NCBI GenBank assembly: GCA_030427865.1
Contig: JAUICK010000002.1
Coordinates: 329,204-393,203 of the forward strand
Origin: Bacteroidia bacterium
GTDB taxonomy: Bacteria; Bacteroidota; Bacteroidia; Flavobacteriales; Flavobacteriaceae
Direction: 5' to 3'
DNA: 64,000 nt
In this document: positions 6,504-15,552 of the stretch, piece by piece
Layout: every line of letters starts with the position of its first letter
Position numbering within the stretch: the first letter of the stretch is position 1
Notes under the pieces: model-generated
Told to the model about the DNA's origin: nothing
Database searches by the model: none
Seen by the model: only the letters and a program-made list of their open reading frames with translations
Position numbers and translations under genes: made by a program

Positions 6504-8546
6504 TTAAGCTTTTACAAAAGTAACCTCACATGCCTTGCATAATCTTTTTTCCTGCATGTATTCGTTAATGTCATACCAACCACCAGTTTTTTGCCAAATA
6601 TCGAGACCTCTTCCCAAGACTATTTTCCAGCCATTATCTAAAATTATTGATCTATCATGAATAAAATCATCAAATTCATAACTAAAAATAATACCAATAC
6701 CTTCTAGTGAATATTGCATTTGCTCAAATGCTTCTTTTGCATCTTCTATGTACTCTTCATTATTAGCTGTTACTAAGTGTAACTTTAGCTCCGCTTCTAA
6801 AGCCTTTTTTTCAGACAATAGCTTAGCGAATTCCATAAAGTTTCGTAATTGGTAAGGCAGTCTTACATAAGGATCAATAATCTTAACGTTAGTCGCATCA
6901 ATAAGGTAGGCTCCAAATAATAGGTCGTAGGAAATGCCTGTTTGATTATCTCTAATAATCTTTTGACCACCAGACAACTCAAGGGATACTTTGTTAGGTT
7001 TATTAATAGCACTTTCATTATCTGCTTCTTTATCAACAAAACCTTCAGGCTTCGTTATGGTGTCTGTATCATTCTCAATAACTTCTAAAGTTTCAATTGT
7101 TACAACTTCCCCAGAGCTCTTTATTGTGTAACTAAAATCTACGGGTTCCTCTAAAAACGTTTCGTCCATTTTTTCGAGTTGTTGCTTTACCCGTTTTCTA
7201 TTTTCAATAGCGAAATCCAATAGTTCTCTTGCTTCAGTTTCATCAAAATTCCCTTGAGGATAAATGACTTTAATAAGACCAGCAAACGTCTTTTCGATTG
7301 CTGTTTTATCTCTTGTAGTAATGGAATTAGATAGTTCAAAAAACTGTACATACTCATTTGTTCTATCTTCTTTTCTTAAGTATCGTAATATTTCAGCCAA
7401 ATAATCAACAATAAACCCGTAGTCTGAGCTAAACATTTCATTACGTAATTTAAGCACTTCCCAACCAGGTAGATAAGCATGCATTCTATCTAAGAAGGCT
7501 GTGTCATAATAATCTCTCGGTAATGCTTCAAACAAATCACTATGCTTAAGCATGTAAGGTACCGAGTGGTCAGTATTTCCTACAAACACCATAGATGCCG
7601 AAGCACCATATTGTTGCGTACCTCTTGAAAAGAATTTATTTGCCATGTAATTCTTTAAAATATCAACCAATCCTCGATCTGATTTTTTTGTTTTACCAGC
7701 AAATTCGTCATAAGCAACAACGTCCCAATACCCAACTAATCCTATTTCTCCTGTGCTATTATTGACAAATAACTTTGCCTTTGAGACTTCGCCTCCCGAA
7801 ATAAGCATTCCATGAGGTGATAATTCAGAAAAAATATGAGACTTCCCTGTTCCTTTTGGGCCTAACTCTATTAGATTATAATTATTCTCAACAAAAGGTA
7901 CTAGTCTTGTTAACTGAAGTAATTTTGAACGTTTTGTAAACTCATCAGGGTTTAATCCTATGGACTGCATTAGGACATCTATCCATTCTTCTGTGGTGAA
8001 TTGTTCTCTAGCGTTTTTATACTCATCAATATCAACATTTGAAATTTGTATGGGCTTTATGTTTTCAATAATCCAAGGCACTGTGCCTTTCTCATCCGAT
8101 GAAAAATAGGCTAAGGTCAAAATACACCAAACGCCGCTAGCAAGAAGTTTTTGGTGAGTTTTGATAACATCGGCAGAGATTGGTATGCGACTTAAGCCTA
8201 AATTTGCAAATGAGGCTTCATATTGATCTTTGACATCATTAAGTTTTACTGAAACCTTGTCAATAATTCTGTGAGAGCCTTTTTCTCTCACTGTTGATTT
8301 AATAATGTTAGCTTCGTCTCTATGAACAAAATGCTTAGAAATAATACTCTTTACTGTTTCTACGCCTTGATTAATAGTTTCTTCATCATCGGTAGCGCAG
8401 TATTGGCCAAGCAGGTATTCTAAAACATAAGTAGGTACAATGGCGTTACCTTTAACGAGTTTGGTTAAATCTTTTCTAACCACCTTTCCTTCAAAATGGT
8501 CGTTTAATTTTCTATCTAATGCCTTCATATTTTTAGAAATCGTCAA
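6504..8546 (-). CDS. brxL: BREX protein BrxL with a MIT C-terminal-like domain in place of Lon protease
   Basis: A 680-aa AAA+ protein of BREX type 1. The N-terminal region (MTISKNMKALDRKLNDHFEG) and the ATPase core with Walker A LGPKGTGKSHIF at about residue 229, followed by SPHGMLISGG, are typical of BrxL. From about residue 538 the sequence does not look like the Lon S16 protease half. It matches the MIT C-terminal domain of eukaryotic MITD1: SYDLLFGAYL, IIDPYVRLPYQLRNF, FIHDRSI and NGWKIVLGRGLD all have close counterparts there. That domain has a phospholipase-D-like fold and binds membranes. The start overlaps the pglZ end by 14 bp. BrxL is required for phage defence but not for BREX methylation in studied systems. 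Confidence 0.9.
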   Translation of the reverse strand: MTISKNMKALDRKLNDHFEGKVVRKDLTKLVKGNAIVPTYVLEYLLGQYCATDDEETINQGVETVKSIISKHFVHRDEANIIKSTVREKGSHRIIDKVSVKLNDVKDQYEASFANLGLSRIPISADVIKTHQKLLASGVWCILTLAYFSSDEKGTVPWIIENIKPIQISNVDIDEYKNAREQFTTEEWIDVLMQSIGLNPDEFTKRSKLLQLTRLVPFVENNYNLIELGPKGTGKSHIFSELSPHGMLISGGEVSKAKLFVNNSTGEIGLVGYWDVVAYDEFAGKTKKSDRGLVDILKNYMANKFFSRGTQQYGASASMVFVGNTDHSVPYMLKHSDLFEALPRDYYDTAFLDRMHAYLPGWEVLKLRNEMFSSDYGFIVDYLAEILRYLRKEDRTNEYVQFFELSNSITTRDKTAIEKTFAGLIKVIYPQGNFDETEARELLDFAIENRKRVKQQLEKMDETFLEEPVDFSYTIKSSGEVVTIETLEVIENDTDTITKPEGFVDKEADNESAINKPNKVSLELSGGQKIIRDNQTGISYDLLFGAYLIDATNVKIIDPYVRLPYQLRNFMEFAKLLSEKKALEAELKLHLVTANNEEYIEDAKEAFEQMQYSLEGIGIIFSYEFDDFIHDRSIILDNGWKIVLGRGLDIWQKTGGWYDINEYMQEKRLCKACEVTFVKA

Positions 8547-11028
8547 AATCGTTTGTGAATGAAATGTTTAGTGTATAGAAGTAGTTTTTATAAACCTTCC
8601 ATTTTGTAGTACCTTCTACGGGTTCTTCTAAAACCAGTTGCACCCGTTGATTTTTATATTTACCACTAGCTTTGGACATTAGCTGAAAACGATGTTTTAC
8701 TTCTCGCTGTCGTTCACTGCCCATTTTAATGTCAAAATTATAAGTAAACACATCACTTAAAAGCTCTTTGTTTTCAGTATAAATACCCGCACGTATGGTT
8801 CTAGGTAACACCTGTGATTCTACGAGATTAGATTGAATAAATGACACTGCTAATATATTAGTGGTGATTCTATCCGTAGATTTAATAATGTCTATGTCTA
8901 CTTGAGTAGTGGTATCTTGTCGTTTTTTACTCACTTTGATTAGTGGAATTACAATTTCTTGCATTGTAGCACCACCATGAACAAAACGTGAACCTGCACC
9001 GCTTATTCTTAATCTATTTACAGATTTAGGTATCAATACATTCACATTAGAATCAATATTTAATTCTGAACCTTTAAATGCTTTTGTGGTGTCATCGCCT
9101 TTTAGGTCTTCACCTATTACAAAGCGTCGATTTTCTTTCCAAATATCCCCTGAATGTCTTGTTGTTAAAAAATCGCTTTCATCCAAATCACTATATTGAT
9201 AAACATAACCATGGTCTGATGTTATTAACATATTATTACCGTTCATGTTTGCAATTTTCTTAATTACATCCATAAGAAAACTAAGTTCTTGTTCAACCGC
9301 ATCAAATAATCGCTCCTCTGTTGCTTTATCGTCACCAGTTTTATCAATTCGATTGTGATATATGTAAATGAGATCGTATTCTTTTACAAAAGCTCGCCCT
9401 TCTTTATTTGCATTCATATTCATAAAATCCTCAGCTTGAATTGCAGTGGCTCTTACTCCAGAATTAGTTGCTAGAATTTTTGAACGCCCTTTAGTACCTA
9501 AACTTGACATACCATCTATAATTACCGTATCTGTAGGTTCTTTAAGGGATATCTTTTTATGTGGCAATAAGGAAGCCATACCAAGCTGTGTGTAGCAAGG
9601 CAAGCTACTTACCATAAAATTATGAGAAGACTCATATCTGTTTTCTGATTGTAATTTTTTGCTCAATTCTACGCCATTTTCATAGCGTAAAGCATCGGAT
9701 ATTATGACAAAAAGGCGTTGGTTTTTCTGTATAAAAGGATTAACGTGTTGCGTAAAAAATTGCTGCTGGCTGTACATTTCTTTCGTAGGCCATTCTTTTA
9801 AATCATCGATAACATTTTGCCAGTTATTATTGAATTTTAAAAGCCAGTCGTTGGCATAGACTTTTTCTATTTTATCGATTAATTTTGAAAGTATTCTGTT
9901 TTGTTTGGCTTGCCTAAAACTGGATACAAATTTTCTGTAAGCTAGGTCTACTCGGTATAGATTAGTTGCATAATTTTCTACACCATCATTAAAATTAGAA
10001 TATTTAGCTTTATTATACTTACGAATTAAGCTTATAGTTTCAGCACCATATTCTATGCTATTGTATAAAGCCTCAGATTGTTTATACCAAAACTTGTTTT
10101 CTCGTTGCTTTTTAAACTGTAAAACCTTTTCATACGATATTGTGTCATTTACAATATCATCTACAAGTGCGTGGATGATTTTTTTATCTACTAAACGAAA
10201 TAGATCATCGTTAATAATTTGCTCTATTTCTGTATGTTGTAGTTTAGATTCAACATCAATATCCTCAGAAATTTTATCAGATACAGCACCAAAACTATCT
10301 CGGTATTGAATGGTATCTTTCCATAAGGCAATTACTAAACGTGATTCTTTAGTAAGTTGAGATGTATGTCCTAAAGCAAAACTATGATTAAAAATCTCTA
10401 ACAAGAAATCATAAATAGTTGGTGTCTCAGCGTCATAGTTGAACTTATACTTTATTTTTCCCCAATAATAAGATTTTAGTTTAAAGCGTTCTAAATCTCT
10501 ATCGCATTTGGTATTGTCGTCTATATAAGCAGTGCTATGGGCGTGAATAAATGTATTGAGCCCTACATATTCCGTATTAAATACAACAGCAAGCATTTTG
10601 CTTCGAATATCTTCGTGTTTGTCATCAACGCCAATAAGCTCTTTTAGTTTTAGTCTACGTTCCTTAGATTTAAAGAATTCAATATGTTCTGTAACCAGTT
10701 CTTTGAGATGATATCCCAAGCCAATATCCTGCAAAAACAGGGCTTCTTGGTCGGTATGGAATAGGTGATACGCCAACTCCAAATCTAACAACCAATTGGT
10801 CTCGTTACTTGGTTTCTTTATAGAAAAATACAAGAGGAATTTTCGTGTTGGATGCGCTTTAATTATTTTATATTTTACTCTGAACTCATTGTTAGCGACG
10901 TGGATTTTTTCTACACCGTCAATATTCAGCTCAGTAAATTGTTCAAACAACTCCTTCTTTTCATCGTACCAAAAAATAACGCGATATTCTTGAAATTTCT
11001 TTATTAATGCGTCTTCTACCTTACTCAT
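8533..11028 (-). CDS. pglZ: BREX protein PglZ/BrxZ, alkaline-phosphatase superfamily
   Basis: An 831-aa protein of the BREX type 1 PglZ family. The alkaline-phosphatase-like core shows VIISDALRYENG at about residue 440 and ITSDHGY at about 605, which supply metal-binding Asp and His residues. Near the C-terminal third, GAGSRFVHGGATMQEIVIPL is characteristic of BrxZ. PglZ is a core BREX component, needed for both methylation and defence in studied type 1 systems, and acts as a metal-dependent nuclease or phosphodiesterase. The start codon overlaps the stop of the TPR/S1 gene as ATGA, and the end overlaps brxL. The length is normal for the family. Confidence 0.95.
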   Translation of the reverse strand: MSKVEDALIKKFQEYRVIFWYDEKKELFEQFTELNIDGVEKIHVANNEFRVKYKIIKAHPTRKFLLYFSIKKPSNETNWLLDLELAYHLFHTDQEALFLQDIGLGYHLKELVTEHIEFFKSKERRLKLKELIGVDDKHEDIRSKMLAVVFNTEYVGLNTFIHAHSTAYIDDNTKCDRDLERFKLKSYYWGKIKYKFNYDAETPTIYDFLLEIFNHSFALGHTSQLTKESRLVIALWKDTIQYRDSFGAVSDKISEDIDVESKLQHTEIEQIINDDLFRLVDKKIIHALVDDIVNDTISYEKVLQFKKQRENKFWYKQSEALYNSIEYGAETISLIRKYNKAKYSNFNDGVENYATNLYRVDLAYRKFVSSFRQAKQNRILSKLIDKIEKVYANDWLLKFNNNWQNVIDDLKEWPTKEMYSQQQFFTQHVNPFIQKNQRLFVIISDALRYENGVELSKKLQSENRYESSHNFMVSSLPCYTQLGMASLLPHKKISLKEPTDTVIIDGMSSLGTKGRSKILATNSGVRATAIQAEDFMNMNANKEGRAFVKEYDLIYIYHNRIDKTGDDKATEERLFDAVEQELSFLMDVIKKIANMNGNNMLITSDHGYVYQYSDLDESDFLTTRHSGDIWKENRRFVIGEDLKGDDTTKAFKGSELNIDSNVNVLIPKSVNRLRISGAGSRFVHGGATMQEIVIPLIKVSKKRQDTTTQVDIDIIKSTDRITTNILAVSFIQSNLVESQVLPRTIRAGIYTENKELLSDVFTYNFDIKMGSERQREVKHRFQLMSKASGKYKNQRVQLVLEEPVEGTTKWKVYKNYFYTLNISFTNDFDDF

Positions 11029-12590
11029 TGAACTAGTTTTAATTGTAATCCTTTATCAGTTACCTTGGTTACTTTAACTTTAATTTTGTCTCCATATTTA
11101 AAATGCTCATTAAGATTATCTTGCATTGATTTTGGTAATGCATTTTTATGTAACAATCCATCTTTGTTTTCTTTTAATCTTATAAAAACGCCAAAATCAA
11201 CAACATTCTTCACAGAGCCAATAAACTCCTTATTTTCAATAACATTGTTTTCTACTACGGTGTTATTCTTTTCAATTACCTTTATATTTTCTGCAATTTC
11301 CTCCCCATCAAAAGAGTGCATTATAACGAACGAAACTTTAGAATGAGTTAATTCTTTGAAATTACGTTGCCTCTCATAGAAATCTCTTTTATGAAAATTA
11401 TATGCTTTGCTATCTATTGTTTTTATCTTGCCAACTTTGCCGTTTGGATGAATAAAAACAATTTCCCCCGTGACTTCCTCCATACCTCTATATCTCTCAT
11501 TTATCCAAAAGGTTTTAGCCATATTAAATACCTCTTTAACCTTCTCTACATCTTGCGATTGAACTTTATAATAGTCCAATATTTTGTTGTATTTATCTTT
11601 TTTAGCCCAACCTTCTTCTTTTAAAATCGCTGCAATTAAATGAGCTAAAACTTTACCTTCTTGAGAACGACCTAGCTTTACCAATATTCTAGCCTGTAAA
11701 ACATAAAGATTGATCATAAAATGAGGTTCATTACCGTAAAAAGCAGCATCAACTGAAAACCTCCAAGCATTTTCATACTTTTTTCGCTCAAAATATAATT
11801 CAGCAATATCTCTGTACAAAAACCATTTGTCGCTACCCGCTCGGGAAGACAATAATTCTTGAAATAAACGCTCGCTTTTGTCAAATTCTCCAATATGTTC
11901 TTGACTTATCGCAATACGCATTTTAAACCATAAATCATTGTTGTAATGAGGCGCTTTAATTTCTTTTAATGCTTTGTTACAGAGCTCAATGCATTCATCA
12001 TAAGAATTAAGTTTTAGTAATGCTTTTGTTCTAAGCGCATAATATATCTCAAAATCGGAAGGTTGCTTAACTTCTTTTCCTTCTGAATTTCTGTAAGAGT
12101 TATTTTCTTTTGATAGAAAATCAACATTTAATTTCCTCAATAAATTATCAATTTTGATTGCGTTGAAAAGATTTTTGGAATGTGCTTTAGCTAATCCAAT
12201 ACATCCTATTGTGAACGGACAAATATTTTTTCGGCCTCTTATGTTTTGCTGAGATACGATACTTAGCATTTTAATTATTATACTTTCCCTATTTCCAAAA
12301 TCTGCTGTCGAAGCTCCTTTCAAAAAGTTATTGAAAACAAACCATCCGAAATCTGTTTTTATTTTTTCATTTTCTGTGAACTGTTTTACAACTTCGTAAA
12401 TAAAGTTAAAGTCAATATCGTTATTATCTCTTGTCGCTTTTAAGGTTAGTTGTGCATCATATAAATTAAACTCATCTTCACTGCCATTTGGGAATTTCGA
12501 CCACATCTCTTTAATGACATACATTGCTTCTGATGGCAATCTATCATCTATAAGTTGTTTAGCCTTAATTTGTAATTCCCTTTTAGTCAT
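11025..12590 (-). CDS. TPR protein with cold-shock-like and S1 RNA-binding domains, embedded in BREX
   Basis: A 521-aa soluble protein. About residues 1-340 are helical repeats of TPR type (for example SYDECIELCNKALKEI and KYENAWRFSVDAA). About residues 370-435 resemble a cold-shock OB fold (VTGEIVFIHPNGKVGKIKT then AYNFHKRDF). Residues 455-521 are a clear S1 domain (GSVKNVVDFGVFIRL, DGLLHKNALP, GDKIKVKVTKV). The two OB folds predict RNA or single-stranded nucleic-acid binding. It overlaps the NERD gene by 4 bp (ATGA) and pglZ by 4 bp, so all three are translationally coupled. This is not a known BREX core protein. Together with the NERD protein it looks like an accessory module. Domain calls are good; function is inferred. 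Confidence 0.75.
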   Translation of the reverse strand: MTKRELQIKAKQLIDDRLPSEAMYVIKEMWSKFPNGSEDEFNLYDAQLTLKATRDNNDIDFNFIYEVVKQFTENEKIKTDFGWFVFNNFLKGASTADFGNRESIIIKMLSIVSQQNIRGRKNICPFTIGCIGLAKAHSKNLFNAIKIDNLLRKLNVDFLSKENNSYRNSEGKEVKQPSDFEIYYALRTKALLKLNSYDECIELCNKALKEIKAPHYNNDLWFKMRIAISQEHIGEFDKSERLFQELLSSRAGSDKWFLYRDIAELYFERKKYENAWRFSVDAAFYGNEPHFMINLYVLQARILVKLGRSQEGKVLAHLIAAILKEEGWAKKDKYNKILDYYKVQSQDVEKVKEVFNMAKTFWINERYRGMEEVTGEIVFIHPNGKVGKIKTIDSKAYNFHKRDFYERQRNFKELTHSKVSFVIMHSFDGEEIAENIKVIEKNNTVVENNVIENKEFIGSVKNVVDFGVFIRLKENKDGLLHKNALPKSMQDNLNEHFKYGDKIKVKVTKVTDKGLQLKLVQ

Positions 12591-15547
12591 TTTTTAATTA
12601 AACTTTTAATGATATCTACAATTTCATCAGAAGATTTTTCTTTGATTGTTAAGCTAGAAAAAAAACCGTAATTGCGCTCGCCAACAGTGTACCTGAGATT
12701 AAAATTAACAATATGATTATCTCTTGTCACAGTGAATCTGTCTTCATTTTGATGTGATTGTTGTAGAAATAAATTACATTTTTGGTTTTGCAATTTATAC
12801 TCCCAGTTCTTGTAAATTTCCCTTCTAAAGTCTTTAGGGTAATTAATTTCCTTAGCTCTTTTAAATAATCTTCTTATGGCTTTATTAATGTTTTCGGAAT
12901 TATTCTCGGTAGAACGCTCAACTCTAATTGATGAAACTTCTTGATTTCCTTTATTGTTGATTGCTAAAATTGACTCTTGATTGTTTGATGAGCATAAAGT
13001 AACTTTTATTAAATATGCTGTTATTTTTTGTATGCTCATAAGTGTATAGCCTTCCAATTCATTCAACAAATACTTTACTGCTAGCAGACTATTATGATTT
13101 AGTTCTTCAAAAACCAACTTTTCAATGAATGTTGGTACATCCTCATGTTCAAAACTTAGGTTAGGATAAAGCTCAATAAATTCAAGATTTTCGTTAACTG
13201 TAGCTTCATCAATAAAAGTGCAATTATCAAAAGGCGTAATGGTCACTGGATTAAGAATGTGTAATTGAGAACTAGCAGCAGTTAAACCGCTATAAAACCA
13301 TCTAAAATAACTGGCATTTGAAATGCCTGAACCCTCTTGTTGAGTGGCTTTAAATAACACATTTTCAAAATTTGAACCAACAGATTTGTGTACTGTAATC
13401 GCCCAGCCATAATTTACAAGAGCGGCGTTAATAAAAGCGTCATTTTTTCTTAAGGTCATTAAAAGATTATTACTGTACAATTTTTTATAGGCACGTTCTA
13501 TTTTATTGCGTTTTACCTCATACTTTTTTAAATCTTTCTTCAGCACTTTTTCCCCACCTTCATCCTGTTTTTTCCACGTTCTGATTTTTCTTAAAGCTTC
13601 ATTAAAATCTTTATCGTAATGTAGATTTTTATATTCTTGGCTATCCTCAAATGGATATCTTTTTTTAGCCTCCGATAACCTTTTATTGATAAAAATCTTA
13701 AAAGCCACAAGTTCTTTTTGAGACAATTCTTCAATCTTATCAAGATAATTTTCCAGTACTATAATTTCGGCATCAGTAGAGGCTGTATTACCCAATAGCT
13801 GAACCCTTAATCGCCTAAAAATCAAATCAGCTACAAGCTCATTATTCCTTTTAGTAATTGTTTCTGGAATTTGTTCTTTAACTTCTTTAACAAGTAAATA
13901 AGTGCCATTCACTGCTTTTGTGGGTACACCAAGTCCTGTGTTATCGGGTATATTGATATTATTGTTTAATAGTAATAAATCATTTACAGCTAATGCCTTT
14001 CCTGATTTTATGATGTTTTTTTTGATGTATAAATTTGTAGTCCGTGCATCTTTTTTTGAAAAAAATAAAACAGCTTGTTTTGGTTCATCTTCTAATGGTT
14101 GCGAAAACCAACTATTGATACAATTTAATCCATCGTCATGCTTGGCAAAATGTAAAGAAGCGTCAAACTGATAAGATAAGTTGTTAAAATAATTTTGGTC
14201 TATAGCGTTTCCTAGTGCTTTTCTAGTTTTTAATAATTCAACATCTGTAACTTGTTTTTCAGGTGTGTGCCTATAATTAAAAATATTTCCCTCAGGATAT
14301 AGCTCATTAAGTGCGTCTACATTTAGAGCACAATCTTCAACTCTACCATAAGAAAGCATATATGGATCTCCGATAAATATAATTTTTCGGTTGGTCTGTT
14401 TCAGTCGCAGAAATTGAATTAAATCTTCAAGTAGCCTTCCAGTACCAAATTTCATTAAATCGGTTTGATGCAGACTTCTGGAGACTAAATGTGCCTCTGG
14501 AATAATAATTGTTGCATTGTCATCAATATCTGTATCACTTTTTAACCCTATTATTTCTTGTTCGAGTTCAGATTCTTCCTGCCCTTTTTCTGGGTCAGCT
14601 TCTAAGGTTTCATCTTCTTTTTTTACATTATAGTATTTCCCTCCGTAAATAACCGAGTACAAACTAACAACATCAAAATGTGTTCTTAAATTAACTTTAC
14701 GAGCTATTCTAGATGAGTGGCACCAGATATCTGTTTCGGGTGTGCCGTTTTCCAGCGCATACGAATTTACCATCACCATCCACTTATCACGAAGTTTTTG
14801 ACTCATTGACTCTAATAACAATATCCCAGACTCGTCATTTGCGTAAAACTCTTGTAGAGCTGGTACAATATTTTTATCTATGACTTGGTGTTGAGTTTTT
14901 GGTTTGGCATAATAATCATCAGCCTCTATTCTTAAATCTCCGCTCCATTCTTTTGCAGGAAATAATAACTTAAACTTATCTGCTACAGGTATCTCAAATT
15001 TATTAGGACTTGCATATTGATTTAAAAAAGTATGTAAATCTAATTCACTTTTTAGTTGGTAATATGGTACAGTTCTCGAGGTTTCTCTATTCTGCGTAAT
15101 AGGACCTGAAAATACATTGAGTGCACAGATTTTTTTGGTATCCAAGACATAACGTAATAAACCATCATCTTGAACTACACCTTTTAAAACACCTCTATAT
15201 CTATCTAACTGCTTGTAGGGATTGGTATGGTTATTTCCTGCTTCAATTTTAATACAATTGCCATCTGAAGTGTTAATAAACCAAGGTTTAGTTCTAAACT
15301 CATCATCGTTTACAGGCATAATTATTTCGCCTTTATAATCCTTAAAATCGATGATTATTAAACCATTTGTATATAATAAAATGGCATCGGCTCTAAACCG
15401 TGGATAGTCTTCGTTAAATGGATTTCCAATTAATAGACCATCCCATTCTTGCGCTTTAAAAAATGATATTAAGTGTTTTGCAACACGGTCAAATTGTACA
15501 TTTTCGTGTAGATTTTCTGTTTTATTGAATAATACCTCCAGGCTCAT
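12587..15547 (-). CDS. NERD-nuclease/SF1 helicase-like fusion with degenerate ATPase motifs
   Basis: About 986 aa from the ATG at 15547, which lies 5 nt after the pglX stop. An upstream in-frame ATG at 15580 would overlap pglX. The N-terminus is a NERD (PD-(D/E)XK-type) domain with RADAIL and the IIIDFKDYKG signature near residues 50-70. The rest has the layout of a UvrD/Rep-like SF1 helicase with C-terminal AITVHKSVGSNFENV and FRWFYSGLTAAS. Key ATPase residues are absent: the Walker A position reads LLLESMSQKLRDKW, motif II reads IIIPEAH instead of DEAH, and the motif VI arginine of TRA is alanine. GDPYML of motif III remains. So the nuclease could be active while the helicase appears ATP-dead. 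It is coupled to the TPR/S1 gene by an ATGA overlap. Confidence 0.78.
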   Translation of the reverse strand: MSLEVLFNKTENLHENVQFDRVAKHLISFFKAQEWDGLLIGNPFNEDYPRFRADAILLYTNGLIIIDFKDYKGEIIMPVNDDEFRTKPWFINTSDGNCIKIEAGNNHTNPYKQLDRYRGVLKGVVQDDGLLRYVLDTKKICALNVFSGPITQNRETSRTVPYYQLKSELDLHTFLNQYASPNKFEIPVADKFKLLFPAKEWSGDLRIEADDYYAKPKTQHQVIDKNIVPALQEFYANDESGILLLESMSQKLRDKWMVMVNSYALENGTPETDIWCHSSRIARKVNLRTHFDVVSLYSVIYGGKYYNVKKEDETLEADPEKGQEESELEQEIIGLKSDTDIDDNATIIIPEAHLVSRSLHQTDLMKFGTGRLLEDLIQFLRLKQTNRKIIFIGDPYMLSYGRVEDCALNVDALNELYPEGNIFNYRHTPEKQVTDVELLKTRKALGNAIDQNYFNNLSYQFDASLHFAKHDDGLNCINSWFSQPLEDEPKQAVLFFSKKDARTTNLYIKKNIIKSGKALAVNDLLLLNNNINIPDNTGLGVPTKAVNGTYLLVKEVKEQIPETITKRNNELVADLIFRRLRVQLLGNTASTDAEIIVLENYLDKIEELSQKELVAFKIFINKRLSEAKKRYPFEDSQEYKNLHYDKDFNEALRKIRTWKKQDEGGEKVLKKDLKKYEVKRNKIERAYKKLYSNNLLMTLRKNDAFINAALVNYGWAITVHKSVGSNFENVLFKATQQEGSGISNASYFRWFYSGLTAASSQLHILNPVTITPFDNCTFIDEATVNENLEFIELYPNLSFEHEDVPTFIEKLVFEELNHNSLLAVKYLLNELEGYTLMSIQKITAYLIKVTLCSSNNQESILAINNKGNQEVSSIRVERSTENNSENINKAIRRLFKRAKEINYPKDFRREIYKNWEYKLQNQKCNLFLQQSHQNEDRFTVTRDNHIVNFNLRYTVGERNYGFFSSLTIKEKSSDEIVDIIKSLIKK

Positions 15548-15552
15548 AATCT

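Noticed and set aside
9078..11624. Several plus-strand frames opposite pglZ and the TPR/S1 gene
   Set aside because: They are antisense shadows of strong coding genes, without homology-like motifs or start contexts.
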